From positions 1-64,000 of the forward strand of contig JACRJZ010000059.1 in the NCBI GenBank assembly GCA_016219875.1: 64,000 nt of DNA, given 5' to 3'. Positions 1-6,894 of this stretch are shown here, piece after piece. Source of the DNA: Verrucomicrobiota bacterium (GTDB lineage: Bacteria > Verrucomicrobiota > Verrucomicrobiia > Limisphaerales > JACRJZ01). Position numbers and translations under genes: made by a program. How positions within the stretch are numbered: position 1 is the first letter of the stretch; every line of letters starts with the position of its first letter. A model generated the notes under the pieces. That model saw only the letters and a program-made list of their open reading frames with translations, ran no database searches and was not told the origin of the DNA.

Positions 1-2
1 GC

Positions 3-95
3 AAGCAGGACGGGCTGCCCGGCTGGCAAACGATCTGGCGCGGCTGGCAGCGTCTGATGTGGATGAGTGAAGGCGTCCAGCTAATGGGAGACTGA
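3..95 (+). CDS. C-terminal end of an IS4-type transposase (partial, cut by window start)
   Basis: An open frame enters from the left edge and stops with TGA at 93-95. Its last 30 residues include the stretch PGWQTIWRGWQRL, which resembles the C-terminal helix of IS4-superfamily transposases (pattern PGW..(I/L)WRG...L). The short sequence after the stop (GTGGGTAATGACAAGG, about 103-118) resembles the tract that often follows such genes before the IS end, but no terminal inverted repeat can be confirmed because the other end lies outside the window. Family assignment rests on a short motif, so it is tentative. Confidence 0.45.
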   Translation, partial: KQDGLPGWQTIWRGWQRLMWMSEGVQLMGD

Positions 96-169
96 AAAGA
101 TGTGGGTAATGACAAGGGTTGAAAACCTGCGCTACCCGGTGCGCCGGGTGGGAGCTTGGTGCAGCCTTG

Positions 170-1783
170 TCAGCGCCGCGCCTGTCGCAACACTACGAGC
201 GCCACGCCGGGTGTCTCGAATGTCAGAGGCAGCGAAGCAGCGAGGCCTTCGATCCGGCCCTCGCGGACTTTTTCCAGATCATGCGCCGCGTCCACCATCC
301 GCACTTCAAAGTCACTCGCGCCGTTCCACGGCAGGTTCTTCAGCGTGAGGTGAAGCGGGCTTGGCCCGGACTTGCAGCAGCTTACCAACACCGTGGCTTG
401 GCTCTTGTCCAGGTTGACGCCGGCGCAGATGGCTCTGCGCTCCGATGTTGCCGCGCCTTGCGCCTCGACCCGCACTGGCGCGTCCAGCAAACGGCGAAAA
501 GCGCGAAAGGCGTGGAACGTCTTCTTGGGGACGCCGTGGATGTCGAAGAGGCCGAAGCCCTGGATTTCGCCGGTGTAATAATTGGCGGCGTCGAGCGGCG
601 CATCCTGAAGTAACATCAGCGCCGTGGCTGCAAAGGCCGCGCCCGCCGGCCCGCCCATCTCCGCGTACCACGCCGCGCGCGACGCGCCTTGGCCGTCCTT
701 GAGCATCGGACGCCAGTCATCGCGCGGCAGGTAATTCCACTCATTGAGATGGCTCTCCGTGTTCTTGAAGTCGAAGCTGTCCAGCACCTGGCGGACGGCT
801 TTCGCCCGGCGCGGCAGGTCCCACGGATCGCTCGTGTATCGGTGCCAGGAGAAGAAGTCCAACGGCACCGCGTGCGCGCGGCAGTAGGCCAGGAAGTTCG
901 TCATGAACGGCGCCGGCTGGAAAGCGTCTGGAGCGAAGTGCCCTGTGCCCCCCACCGCCGGCCCGCCGACCTTCACGTCCGGGAAGCGTGCCCGGATCGC
1001 TTTGGCCGTGACTTCGAACAGGCGGAAGAACTGCGCGTCGTTGCCGGTCCACATGGAGGGGCGCACGTCCGGCTCGTTCCAGATTTCCCAATACCGGAGG
1101 CGATGCCGAAAGCCGCCAGCCCAGCCGTCGTTGTAGTGGCGGATGAGGCCCACGCAGATGGCCGCCCATTTCTCCGGGTCAGGCGGCGGGTTCACACGAT
1201 ATTTGCGCGAGGTGTGCTCGATGCTTTCGCCGAGGCGATACACGATCTGGGAGCCGACGTTGAGGATGGATTGGACGTAGTCGTCCGTTTGGCGAAAGTC
1301 GTAGCTCTCTTCGCGGGCCGGGTCGTTGCGGAAGTCCGGGAAGATCGTGTGGATGTCCACCGCCTCGGCGTTAAGCCACACGACGTCGTGCAGCCGGGTC
1401 AGTGGCACACCGATCTCGCGGTGATAGGCTGACAGGTCCACGGTCCCGCGATAGCAGAGCGGCCCCAAGTTCACGCCGTGGAGCGGGCGGATGAGGCCGT
1501 TGGTCTTCGAGAAATCGACGGTCAACTCTCCACTCTCCGCCGCGGCGAGGCGGCAGAGCAAGAGAGCCAAGACGGTTCCAGACAGACAGAACAGGCGCCA
1601 ATTGGGCCCGAATTCTTGGCAACGCGCTTGAGGGATGCACCGTTCGGTGAATCGGAGCGCGGATGGCTCGTCCGCGCGACTTGACGTCGGGGCCACGCGG
1701 ACGAGCCGTCCGCGCTCCGATTCGCCAAGGATTCGGGAATTGGGGTCGGCCCCGGGATGGAATTGGTGGCTTTCGTTCGACAT
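170..1783 (-). CDS. Exported GH39-like clan GH-A glycoside hydrolase
   Basis: A 537-residue protein read from an ATG at 1783. A (beta/alpha)8 glycosidase of clan GH-A is indicated by WEIWNEPD with the acid/base Glu near residue 237 and by SHLNEWNY with the likely nucleophile Glu near residue 348. This is the pair expected in GH39 (beta-xylosidase/alpha-L-iduronidase type). A hydrophobic stretch (about residues 64-81, LFCLSGTVLALLLCRLAAAES) looks like a signal peptide, so the enzyme probably acts on glycans outside the cytoplasm. Odd: about 60 residues precede that signal, and they are encoded by a hairpin repeat (1608-1733). Either translation starts nearer the signal from a codon I cannot identify, or the repeat inserted into the leader. 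Substrate is not predictable. Family call fairly sure, start unsure. Confidence 0.75.
   Translation of the reverse strand: MSNESHQFHPGADPNSRILGESERGRLVRVAPTSSRADEPSALRFTERCIPQARCQEFGPNWRLFCLSGTVLALLLCRLAAAESGELTVDFSKTNGLIRPLHGVNLGPLCYRGTVDLSAYHREIGVPLTRLHDVVWLNAEAVDIHTIFPDFRNDPAREESYDFRQTDDYVQSILNVGSQIVYRLGESIEHTSRKYRVNPPPDPEKWAAICVGLIRHYNDGWAGGFRHRLRYWEIWNEPDVRPSMWTGNDAQFFRLFEVTAKAIRARFPDVKVGGPAVGGTGHFAPDAFQPAPFMTNFLAYCRAHAVPLDFFSWHRYTSDPWDLPRRAKAVRQVLDSFDFKNTESHLNEWNYLPRDDWRPMLKDGQGASRAAWYAEMGGPAGAAFAATALMLLQDAPLDAANYYTGEIQGFGLFDIHGVPKKTFHAFRAFRRLLDAPVRVEAQGAATSERRAICAGVNLDKSQATVLVSCCKSGPSPLHLTLKNLPWNGASDFEVRMVDAAHDLEKVREGRIEGLAASLPLTFETPGVALVVLRQARR
1608..1733. repeat. REP-like hairpin element in the glycosidase leader
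   Basis: Arms at 1649-1676 and 1696-1723 are reverse complements at 27 of 28 positions (core GGAGCGCGGA(T/C)GGCTCGTCC) around a 19-base loop. An outer pair, CCCGAATTCTTGG near 1608-1619 and CCAAGGATTCGGG near 1725-1737, extends the symmetry with an unpaired bulge. It lies between the ATG and the signal-peptide codons of the minus-strand glycosidase. Confidence 0.8.
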
Positions 1784-1809
1784 GGTGAATGTAGGTTGCA
1801 GGTTGAATC

Positions 1810-2673
1810 TCAAGTCGCCGGAACAAATCGCTGCGCGGCCCGTGCGAGGAGAAAGAGTCCGATGAACACGAATCCAAACTCGCGTCCCTGGTCCGCCACC
1901 GCCAGCCAGTCCACCCACACGATGCCCGCGAGCAGACCCGACACCGCGCGTCCGATGTCAGGCGGCTGCGCCCACCAGAGCGGTCGCAACGAACGGGCTG
2001 TCCACGCGGCCAGCACGACCGCCAACAACACCGCGTCTTGCCGGAGCGGCCCGCTGTTGGCGATCAGCGCCAGCACCACGGGCGCGGCCAGCAGGACGGC
2101 CCACCAGCGTGAGACGGCTTGTCCGAGGCCCTCGCCGCGTGCCACGAACGAGAGTCCGGCGACGTACAGCGCCAAGACCAGCGCACTCCACATCGCCAGG
2201 CCGGACACGCCGGCGTTGGCCGCAGAGGCGGCAACGAGGTAAAGCAGAAAGCGGCACTCCGCCATCAGCGCCGGCGCGAACGCGATGCGCTTGTGGATCG
2301 CATCATAGACCACGATGGTCCCGGCCAGCAGCGCGGCGAGCATGACGACGGCTTGGCCAAGAAGGCACAGCGCAAGCAGTCCGGCGCCGAGCAGGCTCCA
2401 GCCGCAAAGCCAGACCGTCCTCGCGGCCACCAAGCCCGCCGGGATGGGTCGAGTGCGGCGGTGCGCACGATCAAACTCCTCATCGAAGGCGTCGTTGAGG
2501 AACATCCCGCCCAAGTAAAGCAGCGTCGCTCCGGCGCCGAGCAGCGCGAACCGTCCCCACGCGCCGCCACCGCCCAGCAGCCAGGCTGCGAGGCAATTCG
2601 ACCACACGGTCGGGAGGTTTGACACGCGGCCCAAGACCAGCCACGCCCGGAACTGTTTCGCCCCCGCGCCCAT
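1810..2673 (-). CDS. eboC: UbiA-family prenyltransferase, EboC-like
   Basis: A 287-residue polytopic membrane protein with about eight hydrophobic segments. The first Asp-rich site is clear (NDAFDEEFDRAHRRTRPIP, about residues 60-78), matching the NDxxDxxxD substrate/Mg site of UbiA prenyltransferases that move polyprenyl groups onto aromatic or sugar acceptors. The second site is weaker (YDAIHKR). The TatD-type hydrolase encoded upstream on the same strand gives the pairing typical of ebo clusters (EboB TatD-like, EboC UbiA-like), which traffic precursors to the periplasm in cyanobacteria and other phyla. The Uma2 gene at 2774-3418 lies between the two, so the operon looks interrupted. I start at the ATG at 2673 rather than 2688. 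The gene symbol rests on context and family only. Confidence 0.65.
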   Translation of the reverse strand: MGAGAKQFRAWLVLGRVSNLPTVWSNCLAAWLLGGGGAWGRFALLGAGATLLYLGGMFLNDAFDEEFDRAHRRTRPIPAGLVAARTVWLCGWSLLGAGLLALCLLGQAVVMLAALLAGTIVVYDAIHKRIAFAPALMAECRFLLYLVAASAANAGVSGLAMWSALVLALYVAGLSFVARGEGLGQAVSRWWAVLLAAPVVLALIANSGPLRQDAVLLAVVLAAWTARSLRPLWWAQPPDIGRAVSGLLAGIVWVDWLAVADQGREFGFVFIGLFLLARAAQRFVPAT

Positions 2674-2773
2674 GTCACACCTGCGCACCGAGCGTCAAAT
2701 TGCCGAAGCCTTGAAAACGGGGAACTGGCATCGCTTCAACGCTCCGTTGTTATCATGCTTCAACGGCCCCGGT

Positions 2774-3418
2774 TCAGCCGCGTCGCCGCCGGCGTTCGGC
2801 CTTTCGCGCGGCCAGAATCTCCGTCAGGCACGCGCTGACCTTCGGAAACTTCTCCGGGTTCAACCACGCGCGCTTCACCCAGAAACCCGCGATGCTCGCT
2901 GAATCAATGCGGTCGGCGGCGTCGGCGAACTCGCTGAGCATGTCGCCTTCGCGGCGGTAGAAGCGATGGTCGAGCTTCTGCGGGTCGAGGATCCAATACT
3001 CCATCACGTCATGCAGCTCGTAGGACGCGAACTTCTGGCCGGTGTCGCGGTCGGCCGTGCCAGGCGAGAGCGCCTCCAGGACGAACGTCGGCGCGAACGG
3101 GGCGTGCGACGGGGCGAGGCGGGTCACTTGCCCCTTGGTGAAAAACGCCAGGTCCGGCAGAAAGGTCTCGCGAGTACTGAGCCGGACGGCAACGGATTCC
3201 CGGTGCAAGACTCCGAGGTCCTCGTGTTCGATGTAGGCGGCCAGCAGACGTTCGACGAAGTTGACCAAATCCGCGTGGCGAAGGTTCACGGGTGAGTGCA
3301 TGACGATTTCTCCGTCGATCAAGTCGGCAAACACGCCCGGTTGCAGCCATGCCAGGAACTCCTCCGAAGTGAAGAGCCGCCGGGCCGAGGGCTTTGGTGG
3401 TGCCGCTGCTGTGAGCAT
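2774..3418 (-). CDS. Uma2-family (DUF820) putative restriction-like endonuclease
   Basis: A 214-residue protein with the Uma2/DUF820 layout: EEFLAWLQPGVFADLIDGEIVMHSP near the N-terminus, a central PDLAFF, then VLEALSPGTADRDTGQKFASYELHDVMEYWILDP. The E of VLEALSP and the D of PDLAFF with the following K correspond to the PD-(D/E)XK-like core of this family. Function in vivo is unknown; the family is highly expanded in cyanobacteria, Planctomycetes and Verrucomicrobia. The C-terminus is a basic tail (RKAERRRRRG). It interrupts the eboB-eboC pair, which suggests later insertion. Confidence 0.8.
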   Translation of the reverse strand: MLTAAAPPKPSARRLFTSEEFLAWLQPGVFADLIDGEIVMHSPVNLRHADLVNFVERLLAAYIEHEDLGVLHRESVAVRLSTRETFLPDLAFFTKGQVTRLAPSHAPFAPTFVLEALSPGTADRDTGQKFASYELHDVMEYWILDPQKLDHRFYRREGDMLSEFADAADRIDSASIAGFWVKRAWLNPEKFPKVSACLTEILAARKAERRRRRG

Positions 3419-3482
3419 GTCGGGAGCTTAGTGGGGTTGACGTCGGCCGGCAAGAGCGCCGTTGGGGGTGCGGGCGGAGCGG

Positions 3483-4286
3483 TCAGGCCAGCCGAAACTT
3501 CGCGCACTGGCTCATGAACTTCGCCGGATTCCAGTAAATCACCTGGTCGATGGCCTCTTCCGTCCAGCCACGCCGGCGCATTTCGAGCGCCGTGTACGGC
3601 ACGGACAGCGGTATGCTCACGCCCCAGTCGCAGGCGCTGTTCATCCAAAGCCGCTCGGTGCCGTAGACGTCCAGAATGTCGATGGCGCGCGGGCGCGAGC
3701 ACTTCGATTCGGGATAGAGGGTCATGCCCGCCCAATGGCCAGCGTCGAGCACCATCTTGACTGTGTGCTCCTCGACGTGATCAATGATGACGCGCTCCGG
3801 CTTGATCCGCGCATCGGCCTTCAGCACGTCCAGCGTGAGGCGCGTGCCCTTGAGCTTGTCTTCGAGATGCGGGGTGTGAACGAGGATGAGTTGGTTGTGG
3901 CGCGCGGCCAGGTCCACGTGCATTTCCAGCACCTTGAGTTCGTTGCGGGAGTTCTTGTTCAGCCCGATTTCGCCGATGCCGAGCACGTTGGGCCGGTCGA
4001 GGAACTGCGGGATCAGTCCGACGACTTCCTTCGCCAAGTTCACGTCCTCGGCTTCTTTCGGGTTGATGCACAGCCAGCAGAAATGCGGCAGGCCGAACTT
4101 CGCCGCGCGCTTCGGCTCGTAGTCGCTGATCTGGCAAAAGTAGTCGTAGAAGCCCTGGGGCGAACTGCGGTCAAAGCCGGCCCAGAACGCCGGCTCGCAG
4201 ACCGCGGCGCAACCGGCTGCGGCCATATCGACGTAGTCGTCAGTCACGCGGCTGACCATGTGGGCGTGAGGTTCGATGTAGCGCAT
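3483..4286 (-). CDS. eboB: TatD-like metal-dependent hydrolase, EboB-like
   Basis: A 267-residue TIM-barrel amidohydrolase. The start MRYIEPHAHM at 4286 is preferred because the residues before it are encoded by a TTGAGAG repeat array. Metal ligands of the TatD type are visible: HAH near residues 7-9, the Glu of GIGEIGLN, the His of VHTPHLED, the His of IDHVEEHT, and the Asp of MNSACDWG near the end. With the UbiA-type gene downstream this fits EboB of the ebo export/trafficking cluster. The inverted repeat arm touches the base just upstream of its ATG, so its native promoter or ribosome binding site has been replaced by the element. Hydrolase fold sure, ebo role inferred. Confidence 0.7.
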   Translation of the reverse strand: MRYIEPHAHMVSRVTDDYVDMAAAGCAAVCEPAFWAGFDRSSPQGFYDYFCQISDYEPKRAAKFGLPHFCWLCINPKEAEDVNLAKEVVGLIPQFLDRPNVLGIGEIGLNKNSRNELKVLEMHVDLAARHNQLILVHTPHLEDKLKGTRLTLDVLKADARIKPERVIIDHVEEHTVKMVLDAGHWAGMTLYPESKCSRPRAIDILDVYGTERLWMNSACDWGVSIPLSVPYTALEMRRRGWTEEAIDQVIYWNPAKFMSQCAKFRLA

Positions 4287-4747
4287 GAGGGAGTTGAGAG
4301 GAGGCTGAGTTGAGAGTTGAGAGCCGGCCTGCTCAGTCAACGCCCAGAGATCGTCGCAGGCCGCTGAGCATCCGGCTTTGTTCTTCCGCAGCGGCGTAGA
4401 TCCGCCGGTAGTCGGCTTCGCTTAAGAAGCCTTGGCGTCGCCCGATGACCGATTCGGAAACGACTTCGAACACCGATCCCGTCGCGATCTCCAGGAATCG
4501 CGCGTAATCGTTACGGGAATGTCGGGACGATCCTTCTGCGATATTGGAGGAGATTGACACGGCAGCCCGTCGCATCTGGCTGGTCAGACCAAACCGTTCT
4601 GAGTCGGGAAAGCCGCGGGTCAGGCTGTAAATGACGTCAGCGAAATCAATCGCCTTCTGCCACACCTCCAGTTTCTCAAAGTTGAACATGGGATTGGCTC
4701 TGTGTCTCTCAACTCTCAACTCAACTTCCTCTCAACTCCTCTCCCGG
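4287..4747. mobile_element. S23 gene cassette bounded by inverted 7-mer repeat arrays
   Basis: The left arm (4287-4326) and right arm (4706-4747) are reverse complements over about 38 bases at roughly 90 percent identity. Each consists of iterated GTTGAGA-type units (GAGTTGAGAGTTGAGAG, with one AGGAG interruption in the same place in both). The only gene between them is the four-helix-bundle gene 4333-4689. The left arm ends at the start codon of the TatD-like gene, and the right arm supplies the stop codon of the small gene 4721-4999. That is what insertion into an operon would leave. No target-site duplication is evident, so mobility is inferred. Confidence 0.5.
4333..4689 (-). CDS. Four-helix-bundle protein (S23/23S rRNA intervening-sequence family)
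   Basis: A 118-residue protein starting at MFNFEKLEVWQKA (ATG 4689). The hallmarks of the TIGR02436/S23 family are present: FEKLEVWQKAIDFADVIY at the start, RRAAVSISSNIAEGSSR in the middle, and FLEIATGSVFEVVSES after it. The fold is a four-helix bundle related to the Avd protein of diversity-generating retroelements; the family also occurs inside 23S rRNA genes. Biological role is unknown. Here it lies alone between inverted arrays of 7-mers, inside what looks like the ebo operon, so it is best seen as cargo of, or helper for, that repeat element. No reverse transcriptase is nearby. Confidence 0.85.
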   Translation of the reverse strand: MFNFEKLEVWQKAIDFADVIYSLTRGFPDSERFGLTSQMRRAAVSISSNIAEGSSRHSRNDYARFLEIATGSVFEVVSESVIGRRQGFLSEADYRRIYAAAEEQSRMLSGLRRSLGVD

Positions 4748-4999
4748 CCACGCCCCGCTGGCTCCTTTTCCTGGCGCCGTGGGGATCGGTTCGGTCGTGG
4801 GATCGCTCAGGACCAGCAGCACGTTCTTCGCGCGTCCGGCTCCCGGCCTGCCCAGTTCCGCCGCCGCTTGGAGCAAGGCCGGGTGCCGGAAATCCGCTTC
4901 GCCGCCGGCGCGTTCCATGCGATCGAGAAAGGCGGCCAAGTCGATCAACTTCGACCGGGCGTCCAGGAAATAGAGGTCCAGGACCTGCTGCTTTGTCAT
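4721..4999 (-). CDS. Small conserved-looking cytoplasmic protein upstream of eboB
   Basis: A 92-residue protein, MTKQQVLDLYFLDARSKLID at the N-terminus, with two predicted amphipathic helices and no signal or membrane segment. I do not recognise a named family. It lies on the same strand as, and upstream of, the TatD-like and UbiA-like genes, so it was probably the first gene of that operon. The last few codons (about EELRGS) and the stop lie in the right arm of the 7-mer repeat array, so the native C-terminus has probably been altered by the insertion. Confidence 0.6.
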   Translation of the reverse strand: MTKQQVLDLYFLDARSKLIDLAAFLDRMERAGGEADFRHPALLQAAAELGRPGAGRAKNVLLVLSDPTTEPIPTAPGKGASGAWPGEELRGS

Positions 5000-5099
5000 A
5001 GGTTTGTGCGCGATGGGAGTATGAGCGCCTGGTCTGGGCAATGCAACCCCGCCGCACGGCTCTTCGTCGGAATCCGGCGACGCCCAAGCGCGCTTCGCT

Positions 5100-6530
5100 T
5101 TGCAGTCGCCAAAAGGTCCGACCGCGCCGACTATTTCCGTCGTGCAAACCGCGAATTTGATCGGGGCGAGCTTGCTCATCGTGGAAGATGACGCGCTGTT
5201 GCGGCGGCAGATTGCTGCCGTGCTGGAGCGCCTCGGCGTGGACGTGACGCTCGCGCCGGACTTGGGTGCGGCGCGGCGGTTGGCTGCCGGCATCGATTTC
5301 GATTTCGCCCTGTTGGATCTGAATCTGCCCGACGGCTTGGGTTTGAGCCTGCTGCGCGAGCGCGTTTTTCCCGCCAGCACCGGCGTCGTCATCATGACGG
5401 CCAACAGCCACATCGCCAGCGCCGTGGAAGCGTTGCGGCTGGGGGCGCTGGATTACCTGGTCAAGCCGTTCAATCCCGATGAACTGCCGCTGGTCATCGA
5501 GCGGGCGCGGCGGGCGCGGCACACGGCCCGGCGCGAGGAGCACGCGCGGGAGGAGACGCACGCGGCGGAGTTTTTCTTCGGCAGCGCGCTCGCCGGGCTG
5601 CGGGAGCATTTGGAGAAAATCCTGGCCGCCGACCGCCGCGTGCAAGGCACCCCGCCGCCCGTGCTCATCCAGGGCGAAACCGGGACGGGCAAAACGACCA
5701 TCGCCCGGTGGATTCATCAGCAGGGGCCGCGCGCCAGTGAGCCGCTGGTGGAAGTCAATTGCTCGGCCCTGCCGGAGACGCTCGCGGAGTCGGAGTTGTT
5801 CGGCCACGAACGCGGCGCGTTCACCGATGCGCGGGCCACACGGCTGGGCTTGTTCGAGGCGGCCAGCGACGGAACGCTCTTCCTCGACGAGTTGCCGAGC
5901 CTCTCGCCGGCATTGCAGGCCAAGGTGCTGACCGCGATTGAAGACCACCGCATCCGGCGCGTGGGGGGCAACAAACCGATTGCCGTGGACGTGCGTTTGA
6001 TTGCCGCCGCGAGCCGCGATTTGAAGGAACTCGTGGCCGCCGGCCAGTTCCGCGAGGATTTGTATCACCGGCTGGATTTGTTCCGGCTGCGGCTGCCGCC
6101 GTTGCGGGAGCGGGGCGGGGACATCGTGGCGCTGGCGGAGGCGCTGTTGCAGCGGTTGTGCCGGCGGCACCGGCTGCCGGCGCGGGCATTTTCCGAGGCC
6201 GGCCGGCGGCGGCTGCTGGCGTACGCTTGGCCGGGCAACGTGCGGGAGTTGGCGCACGAGTTAGAGAGGGCCATCGTGTTCGAGGACGCACCCGTGCTGG
6301 AGTTCGCGCATCTTGGCGGCGGGGGCGAGGCAGCGGTGGCGCCGGCCTTCAAGCCCGGAGATTGGTTCAACGCGGAGTTCGTCATTCCCGAAAGAGGTTT
6401 CTCCATTGAGGAAGCCATGCTTCGCATCATCCACCACGCCATGAAGCAAGCCGGCGGAAACATGTCCGCGGCCGCGCGCTTGCTGGGGGTGCCACGCGAT
6501 TATGTGCGCTACCGACTGGAAGGGAAATAG
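5100..6530 (+). CDS. Sigma-54-dependent response regulator (NtrC family)
   Basis: Three domains in order: receiver (about 24-135, phospho-acceptor D73 in LLDLNLPD, K in YLVKPF), sigma-54 AAA+ domain (about 165-395, Walker A GETGTGKT 192-199, Walker B LFLDE near 260-264), and a Fis-type helix-turn-helix (about 445-474, GGNMSAAARLLGV). The start codon shown is TTG; a GTG at 5142 giving a start just before LIGASLLIVEDD is equally plausible. The sigma-54 contact loop reads GAFTDA (239-244) instead of GAFTGA. The cognate kinase is very probably the product of 8715-10163. Two palindromic sites and a -24/-12 promoter follow within 300 bases, so it probably drives the Met-rich gene 6895-7476. Confidence 0.92.
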   Translation: MQSPKGPTAPTISVVQTANLIGASLLIVEDDALLRRQIAAVLERLGVDVTLAPDLGAARRLAAGIDFDFALLDLNLPDGLGLSLLRERVFPASTGVVIMTANSHIASAVEALRLGALDYLVKPFNPDELPLVIERARRARHTARREEHAREETHAAEFFFGSALAGLREHLEKILAADRRVQGTPPPVLIQGETGTGKTTIARWIHQQGPRASEPLVEVNCSALPETLAESELFGHERGAFTDARATRLGLFEAASDGTLFLDELPSLSPALQAKVLTAIEDHRIRRVGGNKPIAVDVRLIAAASRDLKELVAAGQFREDLYHRLDLFRLRLPPLRERGGDIVALAEALLQRLCRRHRLPARAFSEAGRRRLLAYAWPGNVRELAHELERAIVFEDAPVLEFAHLGGGGEAAVAPAFKPGDWFNAEFVIPERGFSIEEAMLRIIHHAMKQAGGNMSAAARLLGVPRDYVRYRLEGK

Positions 6531-6544
6531 GGACGCGATAACGG

Positions 6545-6645
6545 CGTTGAACGGGTTGAAGCGTTGAAGCGTTGAAGCGTTGAAGGGTTCAAGCGCTCCT
6601 TGCGGCGGAGCACTCATCTCGCTTCAACGCTTCAACGCTTCAACC
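6545..6645. repeat. Inverted octamer array (GCGTTGAA)n / (TTCAACGC)n
   Basis: The left arm (about 6545-6593) is built of GCGTTGAA units repeated with an 8-base period. The right arm (6621-6645) carries the complementary GCTTCAAC units. The loop holds an inner GCTCC/GGAGC stem. It begins 15 bases after the stop of the response regulator and could fold into a long hairpin that ends transcription. The same architecture recurs at 54632-54733 and 56384-56510. Confidence 0.8.
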
Positions 6646-6668
6646 TTTTTCTCCTCCACCGCGTTCGC

Positions 6669-6686
6669 TTTGGGAATACTCCCAAA
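6669..6686 (+). promoter_or_regulatory. Palindromic enhancer site 1 for the sigma-54 regulator
   Basis: TTTGGGAATACTCCCAAA has perfect 7-base arms (TTTGGGA/TCCCAAA). It is centred about 150 bases upstream of the -12 element at 6827-6828, the usual distance for an NtrC-type upstream activating sequence. Confidence 0.7.
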
Positions 6687-6713
6687 CAGAACGATGGTGG
6701 CCACCCCGCCGGT

Positions 6714-6731
6714 TTTGGCACTATTCCCAAA
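6714..6731 (+). promoter_or_regulatory. Palindromic enhancer site 2 for the sigma-54 regulator
   Basis: TTTGGCACTATTCCCAAA; read on the other strand it is TTTGGGAATAGTGCCAAA, so it matches site 1 at 16 of 18 positions. Centre-to-centre spacing is 45 bases. Two matching palindromes in tandem next to a sigma-54 regulator gene are strong evidence for a binding pair. Confidence 0.7.
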
Positions 6732-6813
6732 ACCGAGCCTGGGGCGGGCTGCGCCCGAACGTCCAAAGCGTCAGATCGCCGTAAATTCCGCGATTTTTTC
6801 CAAGCCGGCGAGC

Positions 6814-6829
6814 TGGCACGGCTCCTGCA
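6814..6829 (+). promoter_or_regulatory. Sigma-54 (-24/-12) promoter
   Basis: TGGCACGGCTCCTGCA fits the consensus TGGCAC-N5-TTGCA with one mismatch (C for the first T of TTGCA) and exactly correct GG-to-GC spacing. It lies about 66 bases before the ATG of the Met-rich gene and downstream of the two palindromes. Confidence 0.8.
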
Positions 6830-6894
6830 AAGGAACCCGCCACACGCGGGAGATGTTCCCGCTAGAATTGAACGAAACAAAACTGACCAGCACG

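Noticed and set aside
4333..4689. Diversity-generating retroelement (Avd)
   Set aside because: The S23 protein is related to Avd, but no reverse transcriptase, template repeat or variable repeat lies nearby.
4716..6257. A 513-codon minus-strand frame opposite the sigma-54 regulator
   Set aside because: Translation is Arg/Gln/Pro-rich, opposite a gene with clear receiver, AAA+ and Fis domains.
6545..6645. CRISPR array
   Set aside because: Units are 8 bases, contiguous, without spacers and in inverted orientation, and there are no cas genes.
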